A stretch of 64,000 nucleotides of DNA. It comes from Bacteroidetes bacterium 24-39-8 (GTDB taxonomy: Bacteria > Bacteroidota > Bacteroidia > Chitinophagales > Chitinophagaceae). Numbering within the stretch: position 1 is the first letter of the stretch; each line of letters opens with the position of its first letter. The translations under genes and the position numbers were made by a program. The stretch covers positions 17,910-81,909 of the forward strand of contig NCHJ01000001.1 of the NCBI GenBank assembly GCA_002256765.1, given 5' to 3'. Positions 26,554 through 35,458 of the stretch are shown piece after piece. Under the pieces are notes generated by a model. It saw only the letters and a list, made by a program, of their open reading frames with translations. It was not told the origin of the DNA and did not search any database.

Positions 26554-26606
26554 AAAACTAAGCTATTTTCTTTGATTGGTTGTTTTACCAATCTGCTTTT
26601 AGTAGA

Positions 26607-27212
26607 TTATTTAGCAGCTGCAAAACGCTCTGCAACCTTGGTCCAATTCACTACATTCCAGAAAGCAGCTAGATAGTCTGCTCTGCGGTTTTGATACTTC
26701 AAATAATAAGCGTGTTCCCAAACATCAGCGCCCAAGATGGGTTGACCCTTAACTTCAGCCACATCCATTAAAGGATTGTCTTGGTTAGGTGTAGAAGAAA
26801 CTTCTAGTTTGCCGTCTTTTACAATCAACCAAGCCCAACCGCTTCCAAAGCGAGTCATACCTGCTGCTGCAAATTTTTCTTTGAAAGCATCAAATGAACC
26901 AAAGGCTGCGGTAATAGCATCGCCCAAAGCGCCTGCTGGTGCACCACCTGCATTAGGGGCCAAGCTTTCCCAGAAGAAAGTATGGTTCCAGTGACCACCG
27001 CCATTGTTTCTAACTGCAGGGCTAATGCTACCTGCTACTGCTACCAATTCAGCAAGGGTCTTGCCTTCATTTGCTGTGCCAGCAACGGCTTTGTTCAAAT
27101 TATCTACATAAGCTTGGTGGTGCTTGCCATGGTGAATCTGCATGGTAAGGGTGTCAATATGTGGTTCCAAAGCTTCGTGTGCGTACGGTAAAGGTGCTAG
27201 TGTAAATGACAT
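26607..27212 (-). CDS. Superoxide dismutase (Fe/Mn family)
   Basis: Converts superoxide to peroxide and oxygen. 201 residues with all metal ligands: His27 in MQIHHGKHH, His77 in GHWNHTFFW, Asp163 and His167 in [10 protein letters not shown] cannot separate iron from manganese use from sequence alone, so no symbol is given. It lacks a signal peptide and is cytosolic. A TAAATTTG box lies 30 bp upstream, and a UUCG terminator follows. Confidence 0.95.
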   Translation of the reverse strand: MSFTLAPLPYAHEALEPHIDTLTMQIHHGKHHQAYVDNLNKAVAGTANEGKTLAELVAVAGSISPAVRNNGGGHWNHTFFWESLAPNAGGAPAGALGDAITAAFGSFDAFKEKFAAAGMTRFGSGWAWLIVKDGKLEVSSTPNQDNPLMDVAEVKGQPILGADVWEHAYYLKYQNRRADYLAAFWNVVNWTKVAERFAAAK

Positions 27213-27241
27213 ATAATGATGGTTTTTATAAAAGGTGAAAA

Positions 27242-27249
27242 CAAATTTA
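27242..27249 (-). promoter_or_regulatory. Putative -7 box of superoxide dismutase
   Basis: Minus-strand TAAATTTG matches TAnnTTTG, 30 bp before the start codon. No clear -33 TTTG at the right distance. Confidence 0.35.
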
Positions 27250-27308
27250 CTCCCTTAAAGTTGATTAATCCCGGAACATTTCAATTCTTTCCCATCTCGA
27301 AAACGGGC

Positions 27309-27755
27309 TTATCGCTTGGCTCTAAAAAAACTTTGGATGATAAAACTGCAATCGGCTTCTAAAATCCCACCCACCAATTCAGTTTTAACATGAAAAGGAG
27401 ATTGCTCCTTGGTAATATGTTGGTAGCCATTTTTTACATCATAAGCCCCAAAAACAACGCGGCCAATCTTACTCCAATAAAGGGCACCAGCGCACATGAG
27501 ACAGGGCTCTAGGGTTACATACAGGGTGGCATCTGGTAAATACTTGGCTCCCATAAAGGCAAAGGCCGATGTGATGGCCAGAATCTCTGCATGGGCTGTA
27601 GCATCATTGAGCAATTCTACTTGGTTATGACCTCTGGCAATGATCTTACCATCTTGTACCACTATAGCGCCAACAGGTACTTCGTCTGCATCGTAAGCTT
27701 TCTGTGCCTCTTTGAGCGCCTGTTGCATATAGTATTCATCACGCTGAATTTCCAT
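27309..27755 (-). CDS. tadA: tRNA-specific adenosine deaminase
   Basis: Zinc deaminase that makes inosine-34 in tRNA-Arg. From the ATG at 27755 the protein is 148 residues, normal for TadA; the ten residues before it are unlike the family. Zinc and catalytic residues are His55 and Glu57 in TAHAEIL and Cys85/Cys88 in EPCLMCAGAL. The general nucleoside-deaminase family is the alternative, but ARGHNQVELLNDATAHAE fits TadA well. Confidence 0.88.
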   Translation of the reverse strand: MEIQRDEYYMQQALKEAQKAYDADEVPVGAIVVQDGKIIARGHNQVELLNDATAHAEILAITSAFAFMGAKYLPDATLYVTLEPCLMCAGALYWSKIGRVVFGAYDVKNGYQHITKEQSPFHVKTELVGGILEADCSFIIQSFFRAKR

Positions 27756-27784
27756 GGCGCTAAGATAAAGCAAATGCATGGGCA

Positions 27785-27811
27785 CAAAAAAGCCATCCCC
27801 TAGAGGATGGC
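27785..27811 (-). terminator. Terminator of the DUF1080 operon
   Basis: On the minus strand GCCATCC and GGATGGC form a 7-bp stem followed by six T (27786-27791). It closes the leftward arm of the sugar locus. Confidence 0.75.
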
Positions 27812-27842
27812 AATTGTTGGTATTGGTTGTTGTTTGAGTGTT

Positions 27843-28562
27843 TTAGAGTTGCTTGATGCGAATATTGCGGAAATAGACGTCATTGCCATGGTCTTGCAAA
27901 GCAATATGTCCTTTAAATGACTTGCCAAAATCTGGTTTGGTTTTAAACTTGCTTCCTGCAATCAGGTTCTTCCAGTTTTCATCGCCGTAGGTGGTTGAAA
28001 CAACTACTACACCGTTTAATAGCAATTCCAGTTTCCCTTTATTGCTAATTACTTCTGCTAAGTTCCATTCTCCAACGGGTTTAACTACGCCTTCTTTTCC
28101 TTCTACTAAATCATAGAGATTGCCCGCACGGTGTTTGATAATCTTACCATCGCTATGGCCGTCATTATCTAATACCTGCATTTCAGGGCCAGTCCACCAA
28201 GATTCCTTGTATTTGGATGTGTCTTCCTGCGCATAAAAAATGATCCCGCTATTACCATTGGGAGAAATTTTCCATTCCATTTTCAAATGAAAATTTTCAT
28301 AAGCGCCGTCCGTAATCAGGTCTCCACCGCCACTGCCTTTATTGGCTTTTTTGTATGCAGCATCTAGATGAATAACACCATCTGTTACCTTCCAGGCTTC
28401 TCCACCTGATTTGTTGCCGTATACATGCCAACCTTTGGTGGTCTTGCCATCAAAGAGTGACTTGAAACCCTTTTCAGTTTGATTGGACGGTGTTGTTGGT
28501 TTGTCAGGATTGCCCACAAGTAGGGAAAGGGAAACAAGACTGGCTAAAAGCAATGTTTGCAT
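27843..28562 (-). CDS. DUF1080 (3-keto-disaccharide hydrolase family) exported protein
   Basis: 239 residues with a Sec-type signal peptide (MQTLLLASLVSLSLLVG). The rest is the concanavalin-like DUF1080 domain: FKSLFDGKTTKGWHVYGN, WKVTDGVIHLDA, GGGDLITDGAYENFHLKMEWKISPNGNSGI and the C-terminal GHIALQDHGNDVYFRNIRIK. Family members cleave glycosides already oxidised at C3. It is the last gene of the leftward operon with cytochrome c, a TIM-barrel isomerase and a Gfo/Idh dehydrogenase, and ends at a terminator. The exact substrate cannot be read from sequence. Confidence 0.88.
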   Translation of the reverse strand: MQTLLLASLVSLSLLVGNPDKPTTPSNQTEKGFKSLFDGKTTKGWHVYGNKSGGEAWKVTDGVIHLDAAYKKANKGSGGGDLITDGAYENFHLKMEWKISPNGNSGIIFYAQEDTSKYKESWWTGPEMQVLDNDGHSDGKIIKHRAGNLYDLVEGKEGVVKPVGEWNLAEVISNKGKLELLLNGVVVVSTTYGDENWKNLIAGSKFKTKPDFGKSFKGHIALQDHGNDVYFRNIRIKQL

Positions 28563-28568
28563 GTTGGT

Positions 28569-28970
28569 TTATTTGCGTAGTAAGAAAATATATTTCACCA
28601 TTTGTTTGGCGTCTTCTTCTGTCATGGCAGGATGTGGTGTCATAGGCACTTGACCCCAAACACCTGAACCACCTTTGATAATTTTTCCTGCTAATAAAGT
28701 CAGGTTCTCTTCATTGTTTTCATATTTGGCTGCAACGTCTTTATAAGCCGGTCCAATATTCTTGGTATCGGTTTTATGACAAGTTAAACAGTCAGATTTG
28801 GCAATCAAAGTCAATCCCTTTTCGTAGTCAGGATTAGCGCTGATGTCATTGGCCGCAGGTGCTGCTGGTTCTGCACTAACACTTGGGTTGTCTTTTTTCT
28901 CTGGAGTGCTGCTTCCTCCGCATGCTGCCAAAAATGCAATGGCAGTCAATGCTACTAAATACTTTTTCAA
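28569..28970 (-). CDS. Lipoprotein cytochrome c
   Basis: 133 residues starting at a TTG (28970), the only sensible start: it gives KKYLVALTAIAFLAAC with lipobox Cys17, while in-frame ATGs lie inside the next gene. A Ser/Pro/Ala linker leads to a class I mono-heme domain with CLTCH at 61-65 and the likely axial Met110 in GQVPM. It is probably membrane-anchored in the periplasm and is a natural electron acceptor for the GMC dehydrogenase across the divergent promoter. It lies 6 bp upstream of the DUF1080 gene. Confidence 0.87.
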   Translation of the reverse strand: MKKYLVALTAIAFLAACGGSSTPEKKDNPSVSAEPAAPAANDISANPDYEKGLTLIAKSDCLTCHKTDTKNIGPAYKDVAAKYENNEENLTLLAGKIIKGGSGVWGQVPMTPHPAMTEEDAKQMVKYIFLLRK

Positions 28971-29004
28971 TGCTCTGAATTTTAAATATGAATGGTTAAA
29001 GTTA

Positions 29005-30060
29005 TTACTGAATTCCCAATATGCGTTTATTAAATGCTTCGTCAGAACCGGTATTGGCAAAATCGTCAAAAGCTTTTTCGGTAACGCGAATAATATGGTC
29101 TTTGATAAATACAGAACCCTCTGCTGCACCGGTTTCTGGGTGCTTAATGGCGCATTCCCATTCCATGACGGCCCAGCCCTTATAGTTATAAGCAGCTAGT
29201 TTGCTAAAGATAGATTTGAAATCTACCTGACCATCGCCCAAGGAACGGAACCTACCTGCACGGTCTATCCAGTTTTGGTAGCCACCGTAAACACCTTGTT
29301 TACCCGTTGGATTAAACTCTGCGTCTTTTACATGGAACATTTTAATGCGCTCATGATAGTAATCTATATAAGCTAGATAGTCTAGGCTTTGTAGCACAAA
29401 ATGCGATGGATCATAGAGTAGGTTGGCCCTTTTGTGGTTGCCTACTTTTTCCAAAAACATTTCATAACTAATCCCGTCATGCAGGTCTTCTCCTGGATGA
29501 ATTTCATAGCAAAGGTCTACTCCAACCTCGTCAAATTTGTTGAGGATGGGCAACCAACGATTGGCTAGTTCTGTAAATCCGGTTTCTACTAGTCCTGCTG
29601 GTCTTTGTGGCCATGGATACACGGTATGCCATAATAAAGCTCCGCTAAAAGTAGCGTGTGCGTCTAAACCCAAGTTGCGTGATGCTTTGGCTGCATATTC
29701 CAATTGCTGTACCGCCCATGCGGTTCTAGCGGTTGGATTATTGCGAACAGCCTCAGGTGCAAATCCGTCAAACAAAGCGTCATAAGCGGGATTTACCGCT
29801 ACCAACTGTCCTTGCAAATGAGAACTAAGTTCTGTGATTTCCAAACCAGCTGCGTTCACTATGCCCTTGATCTCGTCGGCATAGGTTTTACTTTCGGCTG
29901 CTTTTTGTAAATCAATGCATCTTGGATCCCAACTAGGAATTTGCACACCTACAAAACCCAAACTCTTGGCCCAAGCACAAATAGTGTCTAGTTGATTAAA
30001 TGGGGCTGTATCTCCCATGAATTGGGCCAGAAAAATTCCGGGTCCTTTAATATTGGTCAT
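29005..30060 (-). CDS. Sugar phosphate isomerase/epimerase (TIM barrel), cytosolic
   Basis: 351 residues of the AP-endonuclease-2/xylose-isomerase-like barrel, without signal peptide. Metal-site motifs are visible in order: CYEIHPGEDLHDG (Glu), LLYDPSHFVLQ (Asp and His), MFHVKDAEF (His) and AVMEWECAI (Glu). Members isomerise or epimerise sugars, and some relatives cleave 3-keto-glycosides. It lies 34 bp upstream of cytochrome c and 18 bp downstream of Gfo/Idh in one leftward operon. Confidence 0.87.
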   Translation of the reverse strand: MTNIKGPGIFLAQFMGDTAPFNQLDTICAWAKSLGFVGVQIPSWDPRCIDLQKAAESKTYADEIKGIVNAAGLEITELSSHLQGQLVAVNPAYDALFDGFAPEAVRNNPTARTAWAVQQLEYAAKASRNLGLDAHATFSGALLWHTVYPWPQRPAGLVETGFTELANRWLPILNKFDEVGVDLCYEIHPGEDLHDGISYEMFLEKVGNHKRANLLYDPSHFVLQSLDYLAYIDYYHERIKMFHVKDAEFNPTGKQGVYGGYQNWIDRAGRFRSLGDGQVDFKSIFSKLAAYNYKGWAVMEWECAIKHPETGAAEGSVFIKDHIIRVTEKAFDDFANTGSDEAFNKRILGIQ

Positions 30061-30078
30061 AAGAACTGATTAATTGGT

Positions 30079-31245
30079 TTAGATCTTGTATTCGGTCCAT
30101 TTAATATCTGATTGCGCAGAAGCCACCACATTGTCTATAAATGCCATGCCCCTGATACCATCGGCCACGCCTGGAAAATCTAATTCTTCCTTGGTGGGTT
30201 CAGTTCCGTCTATTCTAGCAGAAAGGGTTTTGGCAAAATTGTGGTAGATATTGGCAAATGCTTCTAAGTATCCTTCTGGGTGTCCGCCCGGAGTGCGGCA
30301 ATTCATGGTAGCATAACTGCTCAAGCGGTCTCCATAATTACCCCCTGCGCGCAGGATTTGGGTTGGAGCGTCTAACCATTTTACCAACAAGGTATTGGGT
30401 TCATGCTGTGCCCATTCAATACCACCCTTCTCTCCGTAAACGCGAATCTTGAGTGCATTCTCTTCACCAGCAGCTACCTGAGAAGCCATTAATACTCCGT
30501 GAGCGCCATTGCTAAATTTCAACAAAACATTGCCGTCATCATCCAGCATACGGCCGGGTACCATGGCATTCAAATCTGCACAGAGATGGGTAATCTGAGC
30601 GCCAGTAATATATTCAGATAAGTGTGCTGCGTGGGTGCCTATATCGCCCATGCAACCACTCTTACCGCTTTTCTTAGGATCTGTTCTCCATGCTGCTTGG
30701 GCATTACCCTCGCGTTCAGACAATTTACTCAACCAGCCTTGGGGATATTCAACCCAAACCTTGCGAATGGCACCAAGTACCCCATCGGCCACCATGGCCC
30801 TGGCTTGTTTTACCAATGGATATCCGGAATAAGTATGGGTGAGGCAAAGGATCAAACCAGTCTCTTCTACTTTTTGTTTGAGTTGTAGGGCTTCATCTAA
30901 GGTAAAAGCAATAGGCTTTTCAATAACTACGTGAAAACCGTGCTCCAAAGCCATCATGGCTGGGGCAAAATGCGCAAAATTGGGTGTTACAATGGTCACA
31001 AAGTCAATGCGCTTGTCTGCAGGAAGGGCTGACTCCTTCTCAATCATTTCCTGAAAGGTTAAATAAGTTCTTTCAGCAGGCAGGAATAGCATTTTGCCTG
31101 ATTCAACAGCAACTTCTGGATTGATGCTCAATGCACCAGCTGCCACTTCAATTAATCCATCCATATTGGCGGCAAAACGGTGGATGGCTCCAATGAAAGC
31201 GTCTTTACCGCCTCCAATCATGCCCATTCTGAGTTTACGATTCAT
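30079..31245 (-). CDS. Gfo/Idh/MocA family oxidoreductase, cytosolic
   Basis: 388 residues. N-terminal NAD(P) fold with GMIGGGKDAFIGAIHR, then TPNFAHFAPAMMALEHGFHVVIEKPIAF containing the family EKP motif; the C-terminal sheet follows with GDIGTHAAHL supplying the catalytic His. There is no signal peptide. It is first in the leftward arm of the sugar locus. Reduction of a 3-keto sugar to the free sugar is a reasonable inference; inositol or other polyol oxidation is an alternative. Confidence 0.88.
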   Translation of the reverse strand: MNRKLRMGMIGGGKDAFIGAIHRFAANMDGLIEVAAGALSINPEVAVESGKMLFLPAERTYLTFQEMIEKESALPADKRIDFVTIVTPNFAHFAPAMMALEHGFHVVIEKPIAFTLDEALQLKQKVEETGLILCLTHTYSGYPLVKQARAMVADGVLGAIRKVWVEYPQGWLSKLSEREGNAQAAWRTDPKKSGKSGCMGDIGTHAAHLSEYITGAQITHLCADLNAMVPGRMLDDDGNVLLKFSNGAHGVLMASQVAAGEENALKIRVYGEKGGIEWAQHEPNTLLVKWLDAPTQILRAGGNYGDRLSSYATMNCRTPGGHPEGYLEAFANIYHNFAKTLSARIDGTEPTKEELDFPGVADGIRGMAFIDNVVASAQSDIKWTEYKI

Positions 31246-31536
31246 ATAGCTTTATTATAATTAATGATGCAATCGGGTATAGCTTAAAAAATTCCTTTCA
31301 AATTTAATACAAGCAAAGCAGTGATGGATGAATATTTTGACAAAGGTTAAGGGCTTGATACTTTTTTGTTCTAGGCAGCTGTTTTTTTGACTTTTACATA
31401 GTGTCAAACAGACACAAAGCAATGTTTTAGCCAAATGACCGAAAAAAATAGCTTGATTGCCGATGAATTCAAGCCATTTTTAAAAATAAAAAATTACATT
31501 TAGTTCCTAAACATTGCTTTCCATAATTCTATCAAC
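31246..31536. promoter_or_regulatory. Divergent regulatory gap of the sugar locus
   Basis: 291 bp between divergent operons. A minus-strand -7 box TAAATTTG lies at 31299-31306, 54 bp before the Gfo/Idh start. Repeated TTTGAC/GTCAAA half-sites occur: TTTTGACAAA at 31335-31344, the inverted pair TTTGAC (31386-31391) and GTCAAA (31403-31408), and GTGTC-AAACA-GACAC at 31401-31415. They look like an operator cluster. I see no ORF or RNA here. Confidence 0.45.
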
Positions 31537-32811
31537 ATGCAAACTACCCCACAGCGTAGCCAATTATTTGTTGCCAGTTGTCTGGCCTTATTGGTAACTT
31601 CTTTATCTTTTGGAATCCGTGCAGGCATTCTTGGTCAACTTGGTACCGAGTTTCATTTAAATGCCGAAGAACTAGGAACCATTGCCGCCACCGCATTCTG
31701 GGGTTTTCCCTTAGCCGTAGTCATTGGAGGTATTTTTGTAGATATTATTGGCATGAAAAAACTATTGCTGGTTGCATTTAGTTTTCACTTGATTGGAATC
31801 CTACTCACCATTTTTGCTGGTGGTTATTGGAGTTTGTTTATCTCTACCTTATGTATAGGTATTGCTAATGGAACTGTTGAAGCTGCATGTAATCCGCTAG
31901 TAGCAACCATTTATTCTGATAACAAAACCACCAAACTGAACCACTTTCACCTTTGGTTTCCCGGAGGAATTGTGATTGGTACCCTCATTGTTTATTTCTT
32001 GAGCAAGTTGGGCATTAGCTGGCAAATTCAAGTTGGTCTAATGATCATACCTACTATTCTCTATGGTTACTTATTCAGTAAATTAAGCTTTCCTGTTACA
32101 GAACGTGTTGCCAGCGGGGTTTCTACAGCTGATATGTACAAAGCCGTATTAAATCCTTTGTTCCTCTTCATGATTGTCTTGATGTTTGGAACCGCTATTA
32201 CAGAATTATTTACAGGTCAGTGGATTGACGTTTTGTTGAAAAATGTTTCTGATAATGCCATTTTATTATTGACCATTGAAACCGGTGTAATGGTTTTGGG
32301 CAGGGCATTTGCGGAACCTGTGGTACACAAATTTTCTCCTGCAGGAGTGTTATTGATTTCAGCTATTTTGGCTGCATTGGGTCTTTATCTGCTAGGCCAT
32401 ACCACGGGTAATATGTTATTTGTTGGAGCCATAGTATTTGGAATGGGTGTATGTTATTTCTGGCCTACCATGCTTGGCTTTGTTTCTGAGAATTTGCCTA
32501 AAACTGGTGCTATTGGCATGAACTTTATGGGTGGAGCCGGTATGTTTGCCGTTTCTGTTTATATGATGTTTATGGGTGGTTATTATGACCGTTTGATTTC
32601 TGGCAAGTTGCCAGCTGGCGCCGATATGAAACAATACGCAGACGCTGCCCCAGGAACTGATTTTGCCAATGTGTTAAATGAAGCTAAAAAAGCGGCTGGT
32701 CCTGAAATTATCAATGCAACTTTAGTGATCCCTGTTATCTTGGTGGTGGCTTTTGCAGGTTTACTGTTTTACATGAAAGGCAAACAAAAAGAAACATTGA
32801 CAAAAGCATAG
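31537..32811 (+). CDS. MFS sugar transporter
   Basis: 424 residues with 12 predicted helices and a central loop near residues 185-205. Loop motif GGIFVDIIGMKK between helices 2 and 3 and ACNPLVATIY are typical of fucose/glucose-type MFS permeases. The first gene of the rightward arm, 26 bp before a Tat TIM-barrel gene. It is the only permease in the locus and so likely imports the oxidised sugar or aglycone. Substrate not determined. Confidence 0.85.
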   Translation: MQTTPQRSQLFVASCLALLVTSLSFGIRAGILGQLGTEFHLNAEELGTIAATAFWGFPLAVVIGGIFVDIIGMKKLLLVAFSFHLIGILLTIFAGGYWSLFISTLCIGIANGTVEAACNPLVATIYSDNKTTKLNHFHLWFPGGIVIGTLIVYFLSKLGISWQIQVGLMIIPTILYGYLFSKLSFPVTERVASGVSTADMYKAVLNPLFLFMIVLMFGTAITELFTGQWIDVLLKNVSDNAILLLTIETGVMVLGRAFAEPVVHKFSPAGVLLISAILAALGLYLLGHTTGNMLFVGAIVFGMGVCYFWPTMLGFVSENLPKTGAIGMNFMGGAGMFAVSVYMMFMGGYYDRLISGKLPAGADMKQYADAAPGTDFANVLNEAKKAAGPEIINATLVIPVILVVAFAGLLFYMKGKQKETLTKA

Positions 32812-32836
32812 ATTATTCTCATTTTATTTGATCCTT

Positions 32837-33721
32837 ATGTCCCAAACATCCAATAGAAGAAACGCCATCAAAAACATTGTTGCAGGATCTGCAGCCTTGG
32901 CTACTGGTGCCGGATTGTCTTCATTTAAATCCGATATGAATCAAGCATCACAAGCCCTGAAAGGCAATATCAACCATTCAGCCTGCCGCTGGTGTTATAA
33001 TTCTATTCCTTTAGAACAGCTTTGTAGCCAGTTTAAAGAATTGGGTCTGGTAGGCATGGACTTAGTAGGTCCTAAAGACTGGCCCATGCTCAAAAAATAC
33101 AACCTCATTTCTACCATGTGCAATGGGGCTGAATTGGGTTTAACCAAGGGTTGGAATGACAAACAATACCACGGCCAGTTGATTAAAAATTATACGGAAC
33201 ATATTGACCTTGTAGCTGCAGCAGGATATACTAATTTGTTTTGTGCCAGTGGAAACCGCGGAACCATTGATGATGAAACCGGTTTAAAAAACTGTACCGA
33301 AGGTTTGAAACAAATTGTAGGCCAGGCAGAGAAAAAAGGCGTAGTCCTAGTCATGGAATTACTAAATAGCAAAGTGGATCACAAAGACTATATGTGTGAC
33401 CGTAGCACTTGGGGCGTAGAACTAGTAAAACGTGTGGGTTCACCAAATTTCAAATTGCTCTATGATATTTACCATATGCAAATTGACGAGGGCGATGTGA
33501 TCCGTACCATTCGTGCCAATCACGAATATTATGGACACTATCATACCGGTGGAGTACCCGGCCGTCATGAAATTGACGAGACCCAAGAGCTCTATTATCC
33601 CGCCATCATGAAAGCCATTCATGAAACAGGATTCAAAGGTTATGTGGCACAGGAATTTATTCCATCTGCCCCAGACCCCATTGCATCTCTGCGCAAGGCA
33701 ATTCAAATCTGCGACATCTAA
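32837..33721 (+). CDS. Tat-exported TIM-barrel protein (hydroxypyruvate isomerase-like)
   Basis: 294 residues from the ATG at 32837; the TTG at 32828 only adds three residues. A twin-arginine signal (SNRRNAIKNIVAGSAALATG) leads to a barrel with VLVMELLNSKVDH (Glu), LLYDIYHMQIDEGD (Asp) and GYVAQEFIP (Glu). Hyi isomerises hydroxypyruvate in the cytosol, but export here points to another substrate, perhaps a 3-keto-glycoside as for CarB-type lyases. GMC starts 35 bp later. Confidence 0.83.
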   Translation: MSQTSNRRNAIKNIVAGSAALATGAGLSSFKSDMNQASQALKGNINHSACRWCYNSIPLEQLCSQFKELGLVGMDLVGPKDWPMLKKYNLISTMCNGAELGLTKGWNDKQYHGQLIKNYTEHIDLVAAAGYTNLFCASGNRGTIDDETGLKNCTEGLKQIVGQAEKKGVVLVMELLNSKVDHKDYMCDRSTWGVELVKRVGSPNFKLLYDIYHMQIDEGDVIRTIRANHEYYGHYHTGGVPGRHEIDETQELYYPAIMKAIHETGFKGYVAQEFIPSAPDPIASLRKAIQICDI

Positions 33722-33756
33722 ACAAATCCATAACATCCAAAAACAAACCCACAAAA

Positions 33757-35436
33757 ATGGCCGATCAAACTTATGACGCAATTGTAGTTGGTTCAGGAAT
33801 CAGCGGTGGCTGGGCCGCCAAAGAATTGACTGAAAAGGGTCTGAAAGTATTGCTACTGGAAAGAGGGCGCAATATTGAACACGTAAAGGACTATGTTTCC
33901 GCCAACAAAGAGGCTTGGGACTTTCCACACCGTGGAAGAAGAACCCAACAAATGATTCAGGATTATCCCAATTTGAAAAGGGATTATCCTTTAAATGAAA
34001 TCAATTTAGATTTTTGGTGCAAGGATAATGAGCATCCTTATACAGAAGTAAAACCGTTCTACTGGTTCCGCGGATACCATGTGGGTGGTAAATCTTTGAT
34101 GTGGGGAAGACAAAGTTATCGCTGGAGCGATTTAGACTTTGAAGCCAACGCAAAAGATGGGCATGGTGTTGACTGGCCTGTGCGTTATAAAGACATTGCA
34201 CCTTGGTATGACTATGTAGAAAAATTTGCCGGCATTAGTGGAAACAAAGACGGGTTGGCGGTTTTGCCTGATGGTCAGTTTCTACCTCCTATGGATATGA
34301 CCTGCGTTGAAAAAGACGTAGCTGCTAGAATCAAAGATTTGTACAAAGGTGAGCGCGCCATGATCATTGGCCGTACTGCTAACCTAACTGTTCCTCATGA
34401 AGGAAGAACCAATTGCCAGTTTAGAAATAAGTGCTGGTTGGGTTGTCCTTTTGGCGGATACTTTAGTACCCAATCTTCTACTTTACCTGCTGCACAAAAA
34501 ACAGGTAATCTTACTTTGCGTCCTTTCTCTATTGTTACCAAAGTCTTGTATGACAAAGACAAGAAAAAAGCAACAGGCGTTGAAGTACTGGATAGCGAAA
34601 CAAATAAAACAGTTGAATACAAAGCCAAGATTATCTTCTTAAATGCGGGTACCTTGGATAGTGCTAAAATTTTGATGAACTCCGCTACCGATGTATGGCC
34701 TGATGGTTTGGGTAGCAGTTCAAATGAATTGGGTCATAACCTAATGGACCATCACTTGGGAACTGGTGCTGGTGGTAAAGTAGAAGGATATGAAGACAAA
34801 TACTATTTTGGACGCCGCGCCAATGGCATCTATATTCCTAGGTACCGTAACGTAGGTAATGACAAACGCGACTATGTTCGTGGATTTGGTTACCAAGGTG
34901 GTGGAACCAGAGAAGGATGGAGCCGTCAGGTTGCTGAGTTTAGTATTGGTGCTGACTTTAAAGACTCCCTAACAGAACCAGGTTCATGGACCATGGGTAT
35001 GGGTGGCTTTGGAGAAATGTTACCTTACCATGACAATAAGATTAGCATTGACAAAAACAAGAAAGACAAATGGGGTCTGAATGTTTTGGCCATTGACTGC
35101 GAACTCAAAGAGAACGAGAAGAAAATGCGTAAAGACTGCGTAGCAGATGCTATTGAAATGCTTACTGCTGCTGGTGTTAAAGACGTAAAAGGATGGGATG
35201 GTGACGGTACTCCAGGAAAAGGGATCCATGAAATGGGTACGGCTAGAATGGGTAAAGACCGCAAAACATCTGTCTTGAACGGCAATAACCAAGTATGGGA
35301 TGCGCCAAACGTATTTGTTACCGATGGTGCGTTTATGACTTCTGCATCTTGCGTGAATCCAAGCTTGACTTATATGGCATTCACTGCTAGGGCTGCGGCT
35401 TTTGCAGTAGAAGAACTTAAAAAACAAAACCTTTAA
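33757..35436 (+). CDS. GMC family FAD-dependent oxidoreductase (sugar dehydrogenase large subunit)
   Basis: 559 residues. FAD-binding GxGxxG at 12-17 (VVGSGISGG), a GRQSYRWSDLDFE region, Cys-rich NCQFRNKCWLGCPFGG, and the catalytic pair His491 (IHEMGTARMG) and Asn534 (SCVNPSLTY). It has no signal peptide of its own; the small subunit encoded next to it carries a Tat signal, as in gluconate, fructose and glucose dehydrogenases where the large subunit is carried along. Likely role: oxidation of a sugar or glycoside, possibly at C3, with electrons to cytochrome c. Confidence 0.9.
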   Translation: MADQTYDAIVVGSGISGGWAAKELTEKGLKVLLLERGRNIEHVKDYVSANKEAWDFPHRGRRTQQMIQDYPNLKRDYPLNEINLDFWCKDNEHPYTEVKPFYWFRGYHVGGKSLMWGRQSYRWSDLDFEANAKDGHGVDWPVRYKDIAPWYDYVEKFAGISGNKDGLAVLPDGQFLPPMDMTCVEKDVAARIKDLYKGERAMIIGRTANLTVPHEGRTNCQFRNKCWLGCPFGGYFSTQSSTLPAAQKTGNLTLRPFSIVTKVLYDKDKKKATGVEVLDSETNKTVEYKAKIIFLNAGTLDSAKILMNSATDVWPDGLGSSSNELGHNLMDHHLGTGAGGKVEGYEDKYYFGRRANGIYIPRYRNVGNDKRDYVRGFGYQGGGTREGWSRQVAEFSIGADFKDSLTEPGSWTMGMGGFGEMLPYHDNKISIDKNKKDKWGLNVLAIDCELKENEKKMRKDCVADAIEMLTAAGVKDVKGWDGDGTPGKGIHEMGTARMGKDRKTSVLNGNNQVWDAPNVFVTDGAFMTSASCVNPSLTYMAFTARAAAFAVEELKKQNL

Positions 35437-35458
35437 TCAAACACTTAAACAAAAGATA

